Part shown: piece by piece, positions 18,018 through 30,540 of the stretch
Layout of the letters: every line of letters starts with the position of its first letter
Numbering within the stretch: the first letter of the stretch is position 1
Assembly (NCBI GenBank): GCA_028622995.1
Contig: JAJQJQ010000004.1
Span: 186,001 to 250,000, forward strand
Source: Panagrolaimus kolymaensis
Taxonomy: Eukaryota; Nematoda; Chromadorea; Rhabditida; Panagrolaimidae
DNA: 64,000 bases
Direction of reading: 5' to 3'
Notes under the pieces: generated by a model
Databases searched by the model: none
What the model was told of the DNA's origin: nothing
Seen by the model: only the letters and a program-made list of their open reading frames with translations
Position numbers and translations under genes: made by a program

Positions 18018-20167
18018 TTAATGGACCCTTGATTGAAGCTGAGATGGTGGAAGAGAATTATATTGTTTTGCAGGAGCTTGTTCTTGATGAGATTCATGTC
18101 CTTCACGATACGGATTATGAGCGATAAAATCAAAGAGATGATGTTCATTTAATGGATTCTTTATAGTTTCCATGACAGATCATGCAGTTGACCAAGCATT
18201 TGGATGACTTTTATCCGTTCGTTCATGCATAAAGTGGAATTCATTATTCTAAAACGGAACACTTCATTAAAAACAGAAAAGTAAAGTGACAAAAAAACCT
18301 TAAAGTTGCATTCGATAATTCTTCCATCATAATGGTGAAGTGTTCTTGTTGATCTCATTGTTGAAAAAGGTTGAGGTAATCCGAGAACATAAAGTTCACC
18401 AACATATTGAGCAGGTTCTCCAGATCTTGCTCGTTTTACAATACTCAATTTAAAATCAATAGAACTGTCTTCTGCAGGCTTCCATTTCAGCAACAAATTA
18501 AATCTTCCTGGAGCGTAATGATCAGCTGGTTGAAAGATCAAATCGTCAAAACGATGGCAAAGATTACTTCGAAACTTTGGAGCAAATAATTTATGAGTAG
18601 CCGAAATTTCCCAAAAATCTTTGCGAGCAACAGACATTGGTTCTTTCGATTTATCTAATAATCCTTTTTCTGCAGCTTCATTACGAGGATTGATAAGAAA
18701 GTCTTTGATGGTGTGAGTTCGAACATTAAAAGCTTTCTAAAAAAAATAGGGTTAATGAAAATCAACAAAACTAATGAACTAACCTCGTGTATTATAAAAT
18801 CAAAAATAAGCATGCGTCGACGGACACCTCCATTTGGTAGACGTTGAATAATAACTTCAGCATCAACAAGTGTATCAGAAACATGCTGATCCAAATGACC
18901 TTTCCTTGGAAACTTTAATGGTAATTGAAACACTTTGTTGTCACGATCAAACGCATAAATTTCATCTTCATCATTGATGAGAACCAAGTACCGCATACCA
19001 TCAGCTTTCCATGATACCATATAAGGTCTTGATGCAAGCAAACCAAGATTTTGATGTTCCATCGAAACAAGTTGTGAACCAGGAAATTCTTTTTTCAAAG
19101 GTTTTGAAGCAAATGGTTGAAGCAAAGTTTTGACCTTTCCTTGCAAGTATGCTTGGGTTTCTGGATTTTCAACAAAGGTTGCATTGGAAACGTTGCCATC
19201 CATAAACCTTGGTATCCTCATGGAAGTATCAGCAAAGCCAGCAGGAACATTTGACATTAAAGCATCATAATTTATTTCTGGATCAGGTCCTTCTTCCCAT
19301 GCTGGACGTCCAGGTGGTGTAAATGGAAGTTCACCTTCAAAGAAGCTATCATAACGTTTAAATATTTCTTTCAAGTAATCTTCTTTGTAAATTCCCTTAG
19401 GACGAGCAGTAGCAAATGCAGTTAAAGCCATTTCAGCATCCCAATTCAATCCATTAATCAAATATGCTGCGATGAGAAATCCCGTTCGGTTAAAACCATG
19501 AGTACAGTGGATGGCAATAATATCATCAGGATGTTTCTAAAATCATGTAAGTTATTATGATTACTCACATCACTTAACTCTTACCATTGTAAAGTCATTA
19601 ACGATTCGAATGAACCTTTCAACTTCCTCTTCACTTGGCGTTTCATTGTAACCTCGAAGTGGCATATGAAGATATTCGCAACCATTATCAGTAACCTGAG
19701 GATTAAAGATGTTAACCGAAGCCATTACGGTTTTAAAGACTTACAGCTTTTCTTCCATAATAACGTTCAGTATTTGCAAGATTGATCAATAGCTTTACTT
19801 TTGCGGTTTCTTTTGCGCCAACATGGTTAGCTTTGAAAATGACTTCAGGATGAAATCGCCATTGTTTTTCAAAAAGATCATCATATCCTTGAGTCAGCGG
19901 AGTTTCCATTGGAAGAAACATTTCATTAACAACCTAAAATTGAGCAATAAATACATATGTAAACAAAGTAAACTGTTGAAAACGACACAGAAAGATTGGT
20001 AGAATAAAACTTACATGACCATATTTTGGACAATACATCCATCGTTTGGGTAAACCAAGTGGCATTGCAAGTTCTCGTGAAATACCATTTTCATTAACCG
20101 TGTCATTTTTGCGCTGCTTTAGTTGTGGAGCTTCACCATTTGATTGATTAGCATAAAATTCATTCAT
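18018..20167 (-). CDS. mRNA capping enzyme, with in-frame TGA near the end
   Basis: Bifunctional RNA 5'-triphosphatase and guanylyltransferase that adds the GMP cap to nascent Pol II transcripts in the nucleus. Exons are 20167-20015, 19933-19745, 19695-19585, 19536-18784, 18736-18299 and 18248 onward, all in phase 0. The N-terminal domain starts with GLPKRWMYCPKYG and has the Cys-phosphatase loop HCTHGFNRTG (Cys near residue 162). The guanylyltransferase domain has the nucleophile motif KADG (Lys near 328), DAEVIIQ, LLLKWKP and, in the last exon, ERTDKSHPNA. The frame then meets TGA at 18180-18182, giving 570 residues. Past it the same frame stays open for 53 more codons that resemble the family's C-terminal end (SVMETIKNPLNEHHLFDFI) to TAA at 18018. 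So either the protein is cut short, the TGA is read through, or it is a sequence error. An ATG 54 bases or so further upstream opens a short frame that ends at TGA just before the chosen start. In Caenorhabditis elegans the orthologue is cel-1. Confidence 0.9.
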
Positions 20168-20249
20168 AGATTTCCCTTGAAATCTTTACCCTCTCTATTT
20201 TCAAATGGTCGATCACCTTCAGATGCCATAGCTTTTTTAACAAATGGAA

Positions 20250-21445
20250 AAAATGATAAATAAAATAAGTGAATCTAATTAACAGAAAATGAAAAATTTA
20301 TTTTTGTCTTGGTAAAATTTTATACATAAACTTTTTGCATTTGTTTAAGGTATAATTAATTTAGATAGGAAAAATGGAGGAAGAAACTCAAAAATAAATA
20401 AATTATTTCTACCGCCGAAAAAAGGCGAAGGCCGGAACAAAAAAAAAGTGAATGAATTACAGCTATTTCGAATCGAAAACACATGATAAAAATAATCTTG
20501 CAACGAACCTTTTTTACGAGCAAAATACATTCATTGAAGTTCGCAGAAACGAATCAAACACATTGAAACAAATTTTGCTTTTATTTATTTGAGCGTAAAC
20601 ATAATTTAATGCTTTGAAGATATTCTTTTTTTTACGAACTTAGGGATTTAGTTAGTCATAAATGCGTTATAAAAATTTACCATTTAAACGTGTCTTTTGA
20701 TGATTTCTTTCTTTTCCATAAAAGCATTTTTCTCCGCGAGAAACGGTATGAGTTTTTTAAAGAAATAAACTAAGAGAGAGAGAGTAATGACGAAATGTAT
20801 CGAGTATTATAATGAAGTGTCATAGGCCCAAAAAAAGTTGCACATTCCTAAAAAAAGTTATATCAATTCTACTAAGCTCACTTTTCTTTTGTTTAAGCTT
20901 TAAAGGGTTTTAGATGGTCGAGATAATGGTGTGCAATAGCTTGATCGGAACAAATTCGGTTTACCCATGATAATTAAAAAATTTTTAGACAAATGAGGTT
21001 ATTATCTTTTCATGTTTTGTTAAAATTAAGATTTAAATATTTTTTAATATTAATCCTAAATTTTTCTTGTTTTCTATAAACATTTGACTTGATTTACATC
21101 TTACATTCAAGCTGTTAATAATATTTAATTTTTGACAATAAACGTGAAGTGTAGCATAATAAACAAAATGCTGCGATCTTCGATTACGAATAGTTTAATC
21201 AATTTTTTGGTTTGATTGGGCTAATCAAAAAGCAGATCGAAATAATGGTATCGGCAGCTCTGTCAACGAGAAATGTTACGAATCAAGTAAATTTCATGGA
21301 GTTCAATCAACCACAAGCTTTCAACAGTTTACAGGAATGTCGACAAGATAACTTGTTCCACTTGGTGGTGGAACCGTCAAAACGATATCACCATTCATGC
21401 AACAACACTTAACAAATTATTTTATTAACATTAAAAAGTTTTAGA
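20250..21445. other. Intergenic region
   Basis: AT-rich DNA between the capping enzyme start and the end of the next gene. It holds the capping-enzyme promoter and a short AG run near 20773-20785. The frames at 20345-20530 and 21212-21412 show no protein-like features. Confidence 0.45.
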
Positions 21446-24400
21446 CTAGATACAATTAAAGAGAAGAAATAATGCCACAATATAAGAAAGTAAATGGGCA
21501 GGCACATTTAATTCAAAATATTCTCCATCAGAAAATAAGTCACGTAAAGCAGTTTCAAGTTTACCAAAATCAGAAAATTTCGTCGCCCCATCAGCATCAG
21601 CAAATAGGACAATTTCAACACGAGCAGAAAGAACATCATAACGAATGGCACCACCTTTTCCAACAGTCCAATTAAACAATATCGAGTCTAATATGTTCTA
21701 GAAAATATTCCACCCATGCGATATAAGATGATAAATAATTTTTCCCAGCTAAAAAAGAAAAGTAATTATTTTTAAATCATTGAAATTTTGAAGGAATGAT
21801 TCGAATATGGTAAATGATTTAACTTACTCTCTTCAAGTTCAAGATTAAATAATGATTTTAACTTCTCTAATTGTTTATCAATAACATCTTTCAGTTGCGG
21901 TATTAGAAAAGCTTCATTGCTAAAAACAGGCATATTGCAATAACTTGAGATAAAGAAAAAGTTGTTTGTTTCTTTTACCTGTATTCAAAAGCTTCTTGTA
22001 ACTTTTTATCAATAAGTTGATTTAATTTAAAGCGTTTTCCAGCTATATCACCTTCAGAAGTAAGTCGATGTAATTTTACAGGATCAATTTTTGGTGGAAC
22101 AAGGTCTCGAATTTTATAACCCTAAAATAGATCAAATAATATAAATTTTAGCAAATGATGACTTACCGGTTTGACATTACCATGATAATGTGTTACAAAG
22201 CTACCAGGTTGAAGAAATCCTTTTGTATCAAGAGTTAAGTGACCCGTGCAACCTGTATCAACACCAAACCATTTGTCATTTGGATCAACATCATAAGTGC
22301 AATAATAAATTGATGGAATTTGACGAAATTGTGAAAATTTGAAACCTTGATATAACATTTGTTTTTTTCCAGAATCTCGAATAAAAGTAGCTTTCAATTT
22401 TGAAATAACTGGTATGCCTTCATTTAAGTTTGATTCAATCTTTGTAATTTTCTTATTCAAAATGAAAACATCAGCAACAGCGAATTTTCTTGATTTCGAT
22501 AATTGACCATTGAGTTCATCGATGATTTTCTTTCTTGATTCATTCAAAATTTGAACACGTTCCCTGAAGAAAAAAACAGTTAATATTACGAAAAGCTGGG
22601 CTTTTTTGTAGTCAATAATACTTATAAGATTACTAAAGACTATTAGAAATAAAGGGAAATCGCAGCATTTAAATTACTGTTTGTAAAATATTTGTAATAC
22701 ATAATGAATTTCTATCGATGATTCTTTCAACTTACCAAAAATTATTTAAGTGCTTTAACATTTTATGCATATGCATATCGATATCTAATGGAGGAGGTTC
22801 CTTTTCGTCAATTCCAGGATATTCAATAACCTAAAAATAAAGCAATAAAATAATATGGACTTCAAAAAACCTTACATCTTCATATTCATAATCATCATCT
22901 TCTGATGTATAAGGAATCGAATCAGGATCTTCATCAACACAATCACTCAGTTCACTTTCATTATCATTGCACTAAAATCAAATGTCATTATTAACATAAA
23001 TAAAATGGTGATTATAAAGAAAAAGCTTACATCATCACTATTAACATTATCAAAAAGGTTGTAAAGATACTGAAAAATTGTGGTTAGTTTGTAATAACAA
23101 AAGTTTTTATTTAATAAGCAAAAGTAACTTGATTGTATTGGAGCTGGTGGTAGTTTAAGAGAATCTGCATAAGAAACAGGTCTCCTATTATCAAAATTCT
23201 TATTACTAGGGTTGGTGTCGCGACCGATTTTGGAAAATTTCATGGTCGCGACCGACCAGTCGCGACCAGTCGATCGACCGTTACAAAACCTTACAAATTC
23301 TTACAAAACTTTGTAATACTTTGTTAAACTTTTGTAAGTGTTTGTAAGGTTTTGTAGCGGTCGCAACTTGGGTCGCGACCAGTCGCAGCAACCTCATCGA
23401 CCGGTCGTGACTGGTCGGTCGCGACCGGTCGCAACATCATCACCAACCCTACTTATTACTGCTTGAATTTTCCAAAAAAATGCTAATTAAATCAAATTGT
23501 AAAGCCCAAATGTTTAATGATCTTTAATTATTTGACTTTTTAATGTATTTTATAAATAGGACTTACATTTTGCTGTCGTTCATCTGGAGGTGGTTTTGAA
23601 GTATCCATAACTTCATCTTCTTTATCTCCATGATCATTATTGCTAGTTAAAATTTTCTGAAAAACAAAAAACGAATTAAACTCATATCATCAATCACGAA
23701 ATTTCTTCGTTGAAAACACCATGTTGGATTTTTTTGCGGTTAAACTTACATTCTGTTGTAAATATGAAGGAGATCCATTAGCACCATTATCGAAATCTTG
23801 AACATCTGCATTGTCGTAAATTGAATCATCCTAAAAAAGAAAAATTTATGCTCCATAAACATTGTGGAAAATATGGGACAAGCTAATGGATGAAGAAATC
23901 AAAAACTTACTTGAGATCTCTGAGCCGCAGCCTGTTGATTTTCTGTATCTGAAAATGAACAAAGTTATAATGGTGTTTAATAAACAAAACAAGACTGTTG
24001 TAATTCATCGAAAAAAGCTACAGTTTAAGCATAATCTATTTGAGGTTTTATTGTTGTTAATTTTTCTACTAAATATGGAGTTTTTACTCTTAGAAATTCA
24101 AAGCGAACTAAAAATGTAAGCAAGCCATGACGCAAATAATGACTAACTACAGCTATTCATGGAAGTTTAGAATCATCATAACATGAAACGTCACCATGTA
24201 ATCTACAAAACAAACAAAGGGTAAAGTTTTAGAAATAGTAAACATGTGGATCTTAAATTCTAAAATAATCATTTCTTCTGTTTGATACAAAAGCAAAGTT
24301 ATTATAAAAGCTTTGGCAGAAATGGTAGAAGTTTCACAACCAAATGAGTAAATTAAAAGAGAAAGAAAGCTCCGAAATATAATGGAAAAGATAAACTTAA

Positions 24401-25097
24401 AAACCCTGCTAAAAAACTATCATAGTTTTAATTTTCTTACAAACACAGTAGACTTTCAAAAATCATCCCCAAATAACAGAAAATTTAAAAGTGAATATCA
24501 AAAAGAAGAATGTGAAGAAATACGTTTAATAAGTTAATATTTAGGAAAAGACAAATTAAACAAAAAAAGAAGCTTTTATTCATAAAAAGAATATGCTTAA
24601 TTAACGATTTCTTTTATAGGTAAAGAAAAAAGAAGCAAAGATGAAAAAACAAAAAGATCTAAGAACATAGTAAAAAAAAGTAAAATTAAAACTTTTCCAA
24701 TTAAAACTATATTTTTAAAGGAAATACGTTTTAAGTCAAGTAAAAAAATTAGGAATTAATTTTCTGATAACTAGAGTTTGAATTAAAATATTAAACAATA
24801 ACTTTAGAAAATACTTACTTTCTGGTTTATCAGGATATCTTCGAATATTATAATGATAAGTTGGTGGCGCTAAAAAATCAAAAAAGTTTACTGATTAGTT
24901 TAAAAAAACTTACGTAATTGTTTAGGAGGAGGCGGATTAGGTGGATTTTTCGGTGGTGGAGAAGATGGAGGTGCTTTTCTTTTAATGCGCACTAAAAAAA
25001 TTATTATAAATCAAAATAAATCAAAATAAAAAAACACACTTAAATTTTTATTTTTGTCTCTTTTATTACGTCCATTTAGCGTTTTCTTATAAGGCAT
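21446..25097 (-). CDS. Many-exon gene of unknown function, Pro-rich and acidic
   Basis: At least ten short exons can be read from ATG 25095-25097 leftward. The start is basic (MPYKKTLNGRNKRDK) and is followed by a Pro-rich part (APPSSPPPKNPPNPPPP), Gln/Asp-rich linkers (DEDPDSIPYTSEDDDYEYED), a predicted helical part (NESRKKIIDELNGQLSKSR) and a compact domain with LYQGFKF, YYCTYDVDPNDKWFGVDTG and THYHGNVKPV. The last exons read KRFKLNQLIDKKLQEAF and LEKLKSLFNLELEE. At the 3' end the spliced frame closes at TAA near 21686, whereas another frame with protein-like sequence (FNWTVGKGG, VEIVLFADADGATKFSDFG) continues to TAG 21446, so a frameshift or an unseen splice lies there. A MITE interrupts an exon border at 23207-23451. 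I do not recognise the family; the Pro-rich and acidic parts suggest a scaffold or adaptor protein, without proof. The region 24130-24800 is a long intron without features. Confidence 0.55.
23199..23206. repeat. 8-bp target-site duplication, left (CTTATTAC)
   Basis: CTTATTAC lies directly before the MITE and recurs at 23452-23459 directly after it. Eight bases is the hAT superfamily duplication length. Confidence 0.85.
23207..23451. mobile_element. hAT-type foldback MITE
   Basis: A 245-bp non-coding element. Its ends are inverted repeats starting TAGGGTTGGTG, identical for 11 bases and imperfect beyond. The outer arms are rich in TCGCGACC and CGACCGGTCG words, strikingly GC-rich in this AT-rich genome, and the centre has inverted TTACAAAACCTTACAAA against TTTGTAAGGTTTTGTA. 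Nearly the whole element can fold on itself. YAGGG-type termini with an 8-bp duplication indicate hAT. It carries no gene, so it depends on a transposase elsewhere. It lies at an exon border of the unknown gene. Confidence 0.87.
23452..23459. repeat. 8-bp target-site duplication, right (CTTATTAC)
   Basis: Exact copy of 23199-23206 flanking the other end of the MITE. Confidence 0.85.
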
Positions 25098-28000
25098 GAT
25101 TAAATTTGGAGAACTATAAAAAGAAATTGTAAGAAAAAAAATGCTAGAAAATGAAAAAAAAAATTTAAAAAAAAAAGAAGAAAAAAGAGTTAAAAAGAAA
25201 TTTTCCAAAATTCAAAAATAAATAAAAGTTTTAATTTTTCTAATCAAACAAATTTTAGAAGTTTTACTTTTCTGCAAAGCTTTGAGCTTATTAATAATTT
25301 TTGGAACATCGAACTCGTTGAGTTGGATTGATTTGATAAGAAAAATAAGGACCACAAAAAAAGAAGTAAAGAAATAAATGTTTTTTATTATTTTTATCAA
25401 GCAGAATTTAGAAGTTTTACTTTTCTGCAAAGCTTTGAGCTTATTAATAATTTTTGGAACATCGAACTCGTTGAGTTGGATTGATTTGATAAGAAAAATA
25501 AGGACCACAAAAAAAGAAGTAAAGAAATAAATGTTTTTTATTATTTTTATCAAGCAGAATTTAGAAGTTTTACTTGTCTGCAACGCTTTGAGCTTATTAA
25601 TAATTTTTGGAACATCGAACTCGTTGAGTTGGATTGATTTGATAAGAAAAATAAGGACCACAAACATGAAGTAAAAAAATTATTATTTTTTGTTTTTCCA
25701 AACAAACAGAATTTAGAAGTTTTACTTTTCTGCAAAGCTTTGAGCTTATTAATAATTTTTGGAACATCGAACTCGTTGAGTTGGATTGATTTGATATGAA
25801 AAATAAGGACCACAAACATGAAGTAAAAAAATTATTATTTTTTGTTTTTCCAAACAAACAGAATTTAGAAGTTTTACTTTTCTGCAAAGCTTTGAGCTTA
25901 TTAATAATTTTTGGAACATCGAACTCGTTGAGTTGGATTGATTTGATATGAAAAATAAGGACCACAAACATGAAGTAAAAAAATTATTATTTTTTGTTTT
26001 TCCAAACAAACAGAATTTAGAAGTTTTACTTTTCTGCAAAGCTTTGAGCTTATTAATAATTTTTGGAACATCGAACTCGTTGAGTTGGATTGATTTGATA
26101 AGAAAAATAAGGACCACAAACATGAAGTAAAAAAATTATTATTTTTTGTTTTTCCAAACAAACAGAATTTAGAAGTTTTACTTTTCTGCAAAGCTTTGAG
26201 CTTATTAATAATTTTTGGAACATCGAACTCGTTGAGTTGGATTGATTTGATAAGAAAAATAAGGACCACAAAAAAAGAAGTAAAGAAATAAATGTTTTTT
26301 ATTATTTTTATCAAGCAGAATTTAGAAGTTTTACTTTTCTGCAAAGCTTTGAGCTTATTAATAATTTTTGGAACATCGAACTCGTTGAGTTGGATTGATT
26401 TGATAAGAAAAATAAGGACCACAAACATGAAGTAAAAAAATTATTATTTTTTGTTTTTCCAAACAAACAGAATTTAGAAGTTTTACTTTTCTGCAAAGCT
26501 TTGAGCTTATTAATAATTTTTGGAACATCGAACTCGTTGAGTTGGATTGATTTGATATGAAAAATAAGGACCACAAACATGAAGTAAAAAAATTATTATT
26601 TTTTGTTTTTCCAAACAAACAGAATTTAGAAGTTTTACTTTTCTGCAAAGCTTTGAGCTTATTAATAATTTTTGGAACATCGAACTCGTTGAGTTGGATT
26701 GATTTGATATGAAAAATAAGGACCACAAACATGAAGTAAAAAAATTATTATTTTTTTTTTTTCCAAACAAACAGAATTTAGAAGTTTTACTTTTCTGCAA
26801 AGCTTTGAGCTTATTAATAATTTTTGGAACATCGAACTCGTTGAGTTGGATTGATTTGATAAGAAAAATAAGGACCACAAACATGAAGTAAAAAAATTAT
26901 TATTTTTTGTTTTTCCAAACAAACAGAATTTAGAAGTTTTACTTTTCTGCAAAGCTTTGAGCTTATTAATAATTTTTGGAACATCGAACTCGTTGAGTTG
27001 GATTGATTTGATAAGAAAAATAAGGACCACAAAAAAAGAAGTAAAGAAATAAATGTTTTTTATTATTTTTATCAAGCAGAATTTAGAAGTTTTACTTTTC
27101 TGCAAAGCTTTGAGCTTATTAATAATTTTTGGAACATCGAACTCGTTGAGTTGGATTGATTTGATATGAAAAATAAGGACCACAAACATGAAGTAAAAAA
27201 ATTATTATTTTTTGTTTTTCCAAACAAACAGAATTTAGAAGTTTTACTTTTCTGCAAAGCTTTGAGCTTATTAATAATTTTTGGAACATCGAACTCGTTG
27301 AGTTGGATTGATTTGATAAGAAAAATAAGGACCACAAAAAAAGAAGTAAAGAAATAAATGTTTTTTATTATTTTTATCAAGCAGAATTTAGAAGTTTTAC
27401 TTTTCTGCAAAGCTTTGAGCTTATTAATAATTTTTGGAACATCGAACTCGTTGAGTTGGATTGATTTGATATGAAAAATAAGGACCACAAACATGAAGTA
27501 AAAAAATTATTATTTTTTGTTTTTCCAAACAAACAGAATTTAGAAGTTTTACTTTTCTGCAAAGCTTTGAGCTTATTAATAATTTTTGGAACATCGAACT
27601 CGTTGAGTTGGATTGATTTGATAAGAAAAATAAGGACCACAAAAAAAGAAGTAAAGAAATAAATGTTTTTTATTATTTTTATCAAGCAGAATTTAGAAGT
27701 TTTACTTTTCTGCAAAGCTTTGAGCTTATTAATAATTTTTGGAACATCGAACTCGTTGAGTTGGATTGATTTGATAAGAAAAATAAGGACCACAAAAAAA
27801 GAAGTAAAGAAATAAATGTTTTTTATTATTTTTATCAAGCAGAATTTAGAAGTTTTACTTTTCTGCAAAGCTTTGAGCTTATTAATAATTTTTGGAACAT
27901 CGAACTCGTTGAGTTGGATTGATTTGATATGAAAAATAAGGACCACAAACATGAAGTAAAAAAATTATTATTTTTTGTTTTTCCAAACAAACAGAATTTA

Positions 28001-30540
28001 GAAGTTTTACTTTTCTGCAAAGCTTTGAGCTTATTAATAATTTTTGGAACATCGAACTCGTTGAGTTGGATTGATTTGATATGAAAAATAAGGACCACAA
28101 ACATGAAGTAAAAAAATTATTATTTTTTGTTTTTCCAAACAAACAGAATTTAGAAGTTTTACTTTTCTGCAAAGCTTTGAGCTTATTAATAATTTTTGGA
28201 ACATCGAACTCGTTGAGTTGGATTGATTTGATAAGAAAAATAAGGACCACAAACATGAAGTAAAAAAATTATTATTTTTTGTTTTTCCAAACAAACAGAA
28301 TTTAGAAGTTTTACTTTTCTGCAAAGCTTTGAGCTTATTAATAATTTTTGGAACATCGAACTCGTTGAGTTGGATTGATTTGATAAGAAAAATAAGGACC
28401 ACAAAAAAAGAAGTAAAGAAATAAATGTTTTTTATTATTTTTATCAAGCAGAATTTAGAAGTTTTACTTTTCTGCAAAGCTTTGAGCTTATTAATAATTT
28501 TTGGAACATCGAACTCGTTGAGTTGGATTGATTTGATAAGAAAAATAAGGACCACAAAAAAAGAAGTAAAGAAATAAATGTTTTTTATTATTTTTATCAA
28601 GCAGAATTTAGAAGTTTTACTTTTCTGCAAAGCTTTGAGCTTATTAATAATTTTTGGAACATCGAACTCGTTGAGTTGGATTGATTTGATATGAAAAATA
28701 AGGACCACAAACATGAAGTAAAAAAATTATTATTTTTTGTTTTTCCAAACAAACAGAATTTAGAAGTTTTACTTTTCTGCAAAGCTTTGAGCTTATTAAT
28801 AATTTTTGGAACATCGAACTCGTTGAGTTGGATTGATTTGATATGAAAAATAAGGACCACAAACATGAAGTAAAAAAATTATTATTTTTTGTTTTTCCAA
28901 ACAAACAGAATTTAGAAGTTTTACTTTTCTGCAAAGCTTTGAGCTTATTAATAATTTTTGGAACATCGAACTCGTTGAGTTGGATTGATTTGATATGAAA
29001 AATAAGGACCACAAAAAAAGAAGTAAAGAAATAAATGTTTTTTATTATTTTTATCAAGCAGAATTTAGAAGTTTTACTTTTCTGCAAAGCTTTGAGCTTA
29101 TTAATAATTTTTGGAACATCGAACTCGTTGAGTTGGATTGATTTGATATGAAAAATAAGGACCACAAAAAAAGAAGTAAAGAAATAAATGTTTTTTATTA
29201 TTTTTATCAAGCAGAATTTAGAAGTTTTACTTTTCTGCAAAGCTTTGAGCTTATTAATAATTTTTGGAACATCGAACTCGTTGAGTTGGATTGATTTGAT
29301 ATGAAAAATAAGGACCACAAACATGAAGTAAAAAAATTATTATTTTTTGTTTTTCCAAACAAACAGAATTTAGAAGTTTTACTTGTCTGCAACGCTTTGA
29401 GCTTATTAATAATTTTTGGAACATCGAACTCGTTGAGTTGGATTGATTTGATATGAAAAATAAGGACCACAAACATGAAGTAAAAAAATTATTATTTTTT
29501 GTTTTTCCAAACAAACAGAATTTAGAAGTTTTACTTGTCTGCAACGCTTTGAGCTTATTAATAATTTTTGGAACATCGAACTCGTTGAGTTGGATTGATT
29601 TGATATGAAAAATAAGGACCACAAACATGAAGTAAAAAAATTATTATTTTTTGTTTTTCCAAACAAACAGAATTTAGAAGTATTACTTTTCTGCAAAGCT
29701 TTGAGCTTGTTAATAATTTTTGGAATATCGAACTCGTTGAGTTGGATTGATTTGATATGAAAAATAAGGACCACAAACATGAAGTAAAAAAATTATTATT
29801 TTTTGTTTTTCCAAACAAACAGAATTTAGAAGTTTTACTTTTCTGCAAAGCTTTGAGCTTATTAATAATTTTTGGAACATCGAACTCGTTGAGTTGGATT
29901 GATTTGATAAGAAAAATAAGGACCACAAAAAAAGAAGTAAAGAAATAAATGTTTTTTATTATTTTTATCAAGCAGAATTTAGAAGTATTACTTTTCTGCA
30001 AAGCTTTGAGCTTATTAATAATTTTTGGAACATCGAACTCGTTGAGTTGGATTGATTTGATATGAAAAATAAGGACCACAAACATGAAGTAAAAAAATTA
30101 TTATTTTTTTTTTTTCCAAACAAACAGAATTTAGAAGTTTTATTTTTCTGCAAAGCTTTGAGCTTATTAATAATTTTTGGAACATCGAACTCGTTGAGTT
30201 GGATTGATTTGATATGAAAAATAAGGACCACAAACATGAAGTAAAAAAATTATTATTTTTTGTTTTTCCAAACAAACAGAATTTAGAAGTTTTACTTTTC
30301 TGCAAAGCTTTGAGCTTATTAATAATTTTTGGAACATCGAACTCGTTGAGTTGGATTGATTTGATAAGAAAAATAAGGACCACAAAAAAAGAAGTAAAGA
30401 AATAAATGTTTTTTATTATTTTTATCAAGCAGAATTTAGAAGTTTTACTTTTCTGCAAAGCTTTGAGCTTATTAATAATTTTTGGAACATCGAACTCGTT
30501 GAGTTGGATTGATTTGATATGAAAAATAAGGACCACAAAA

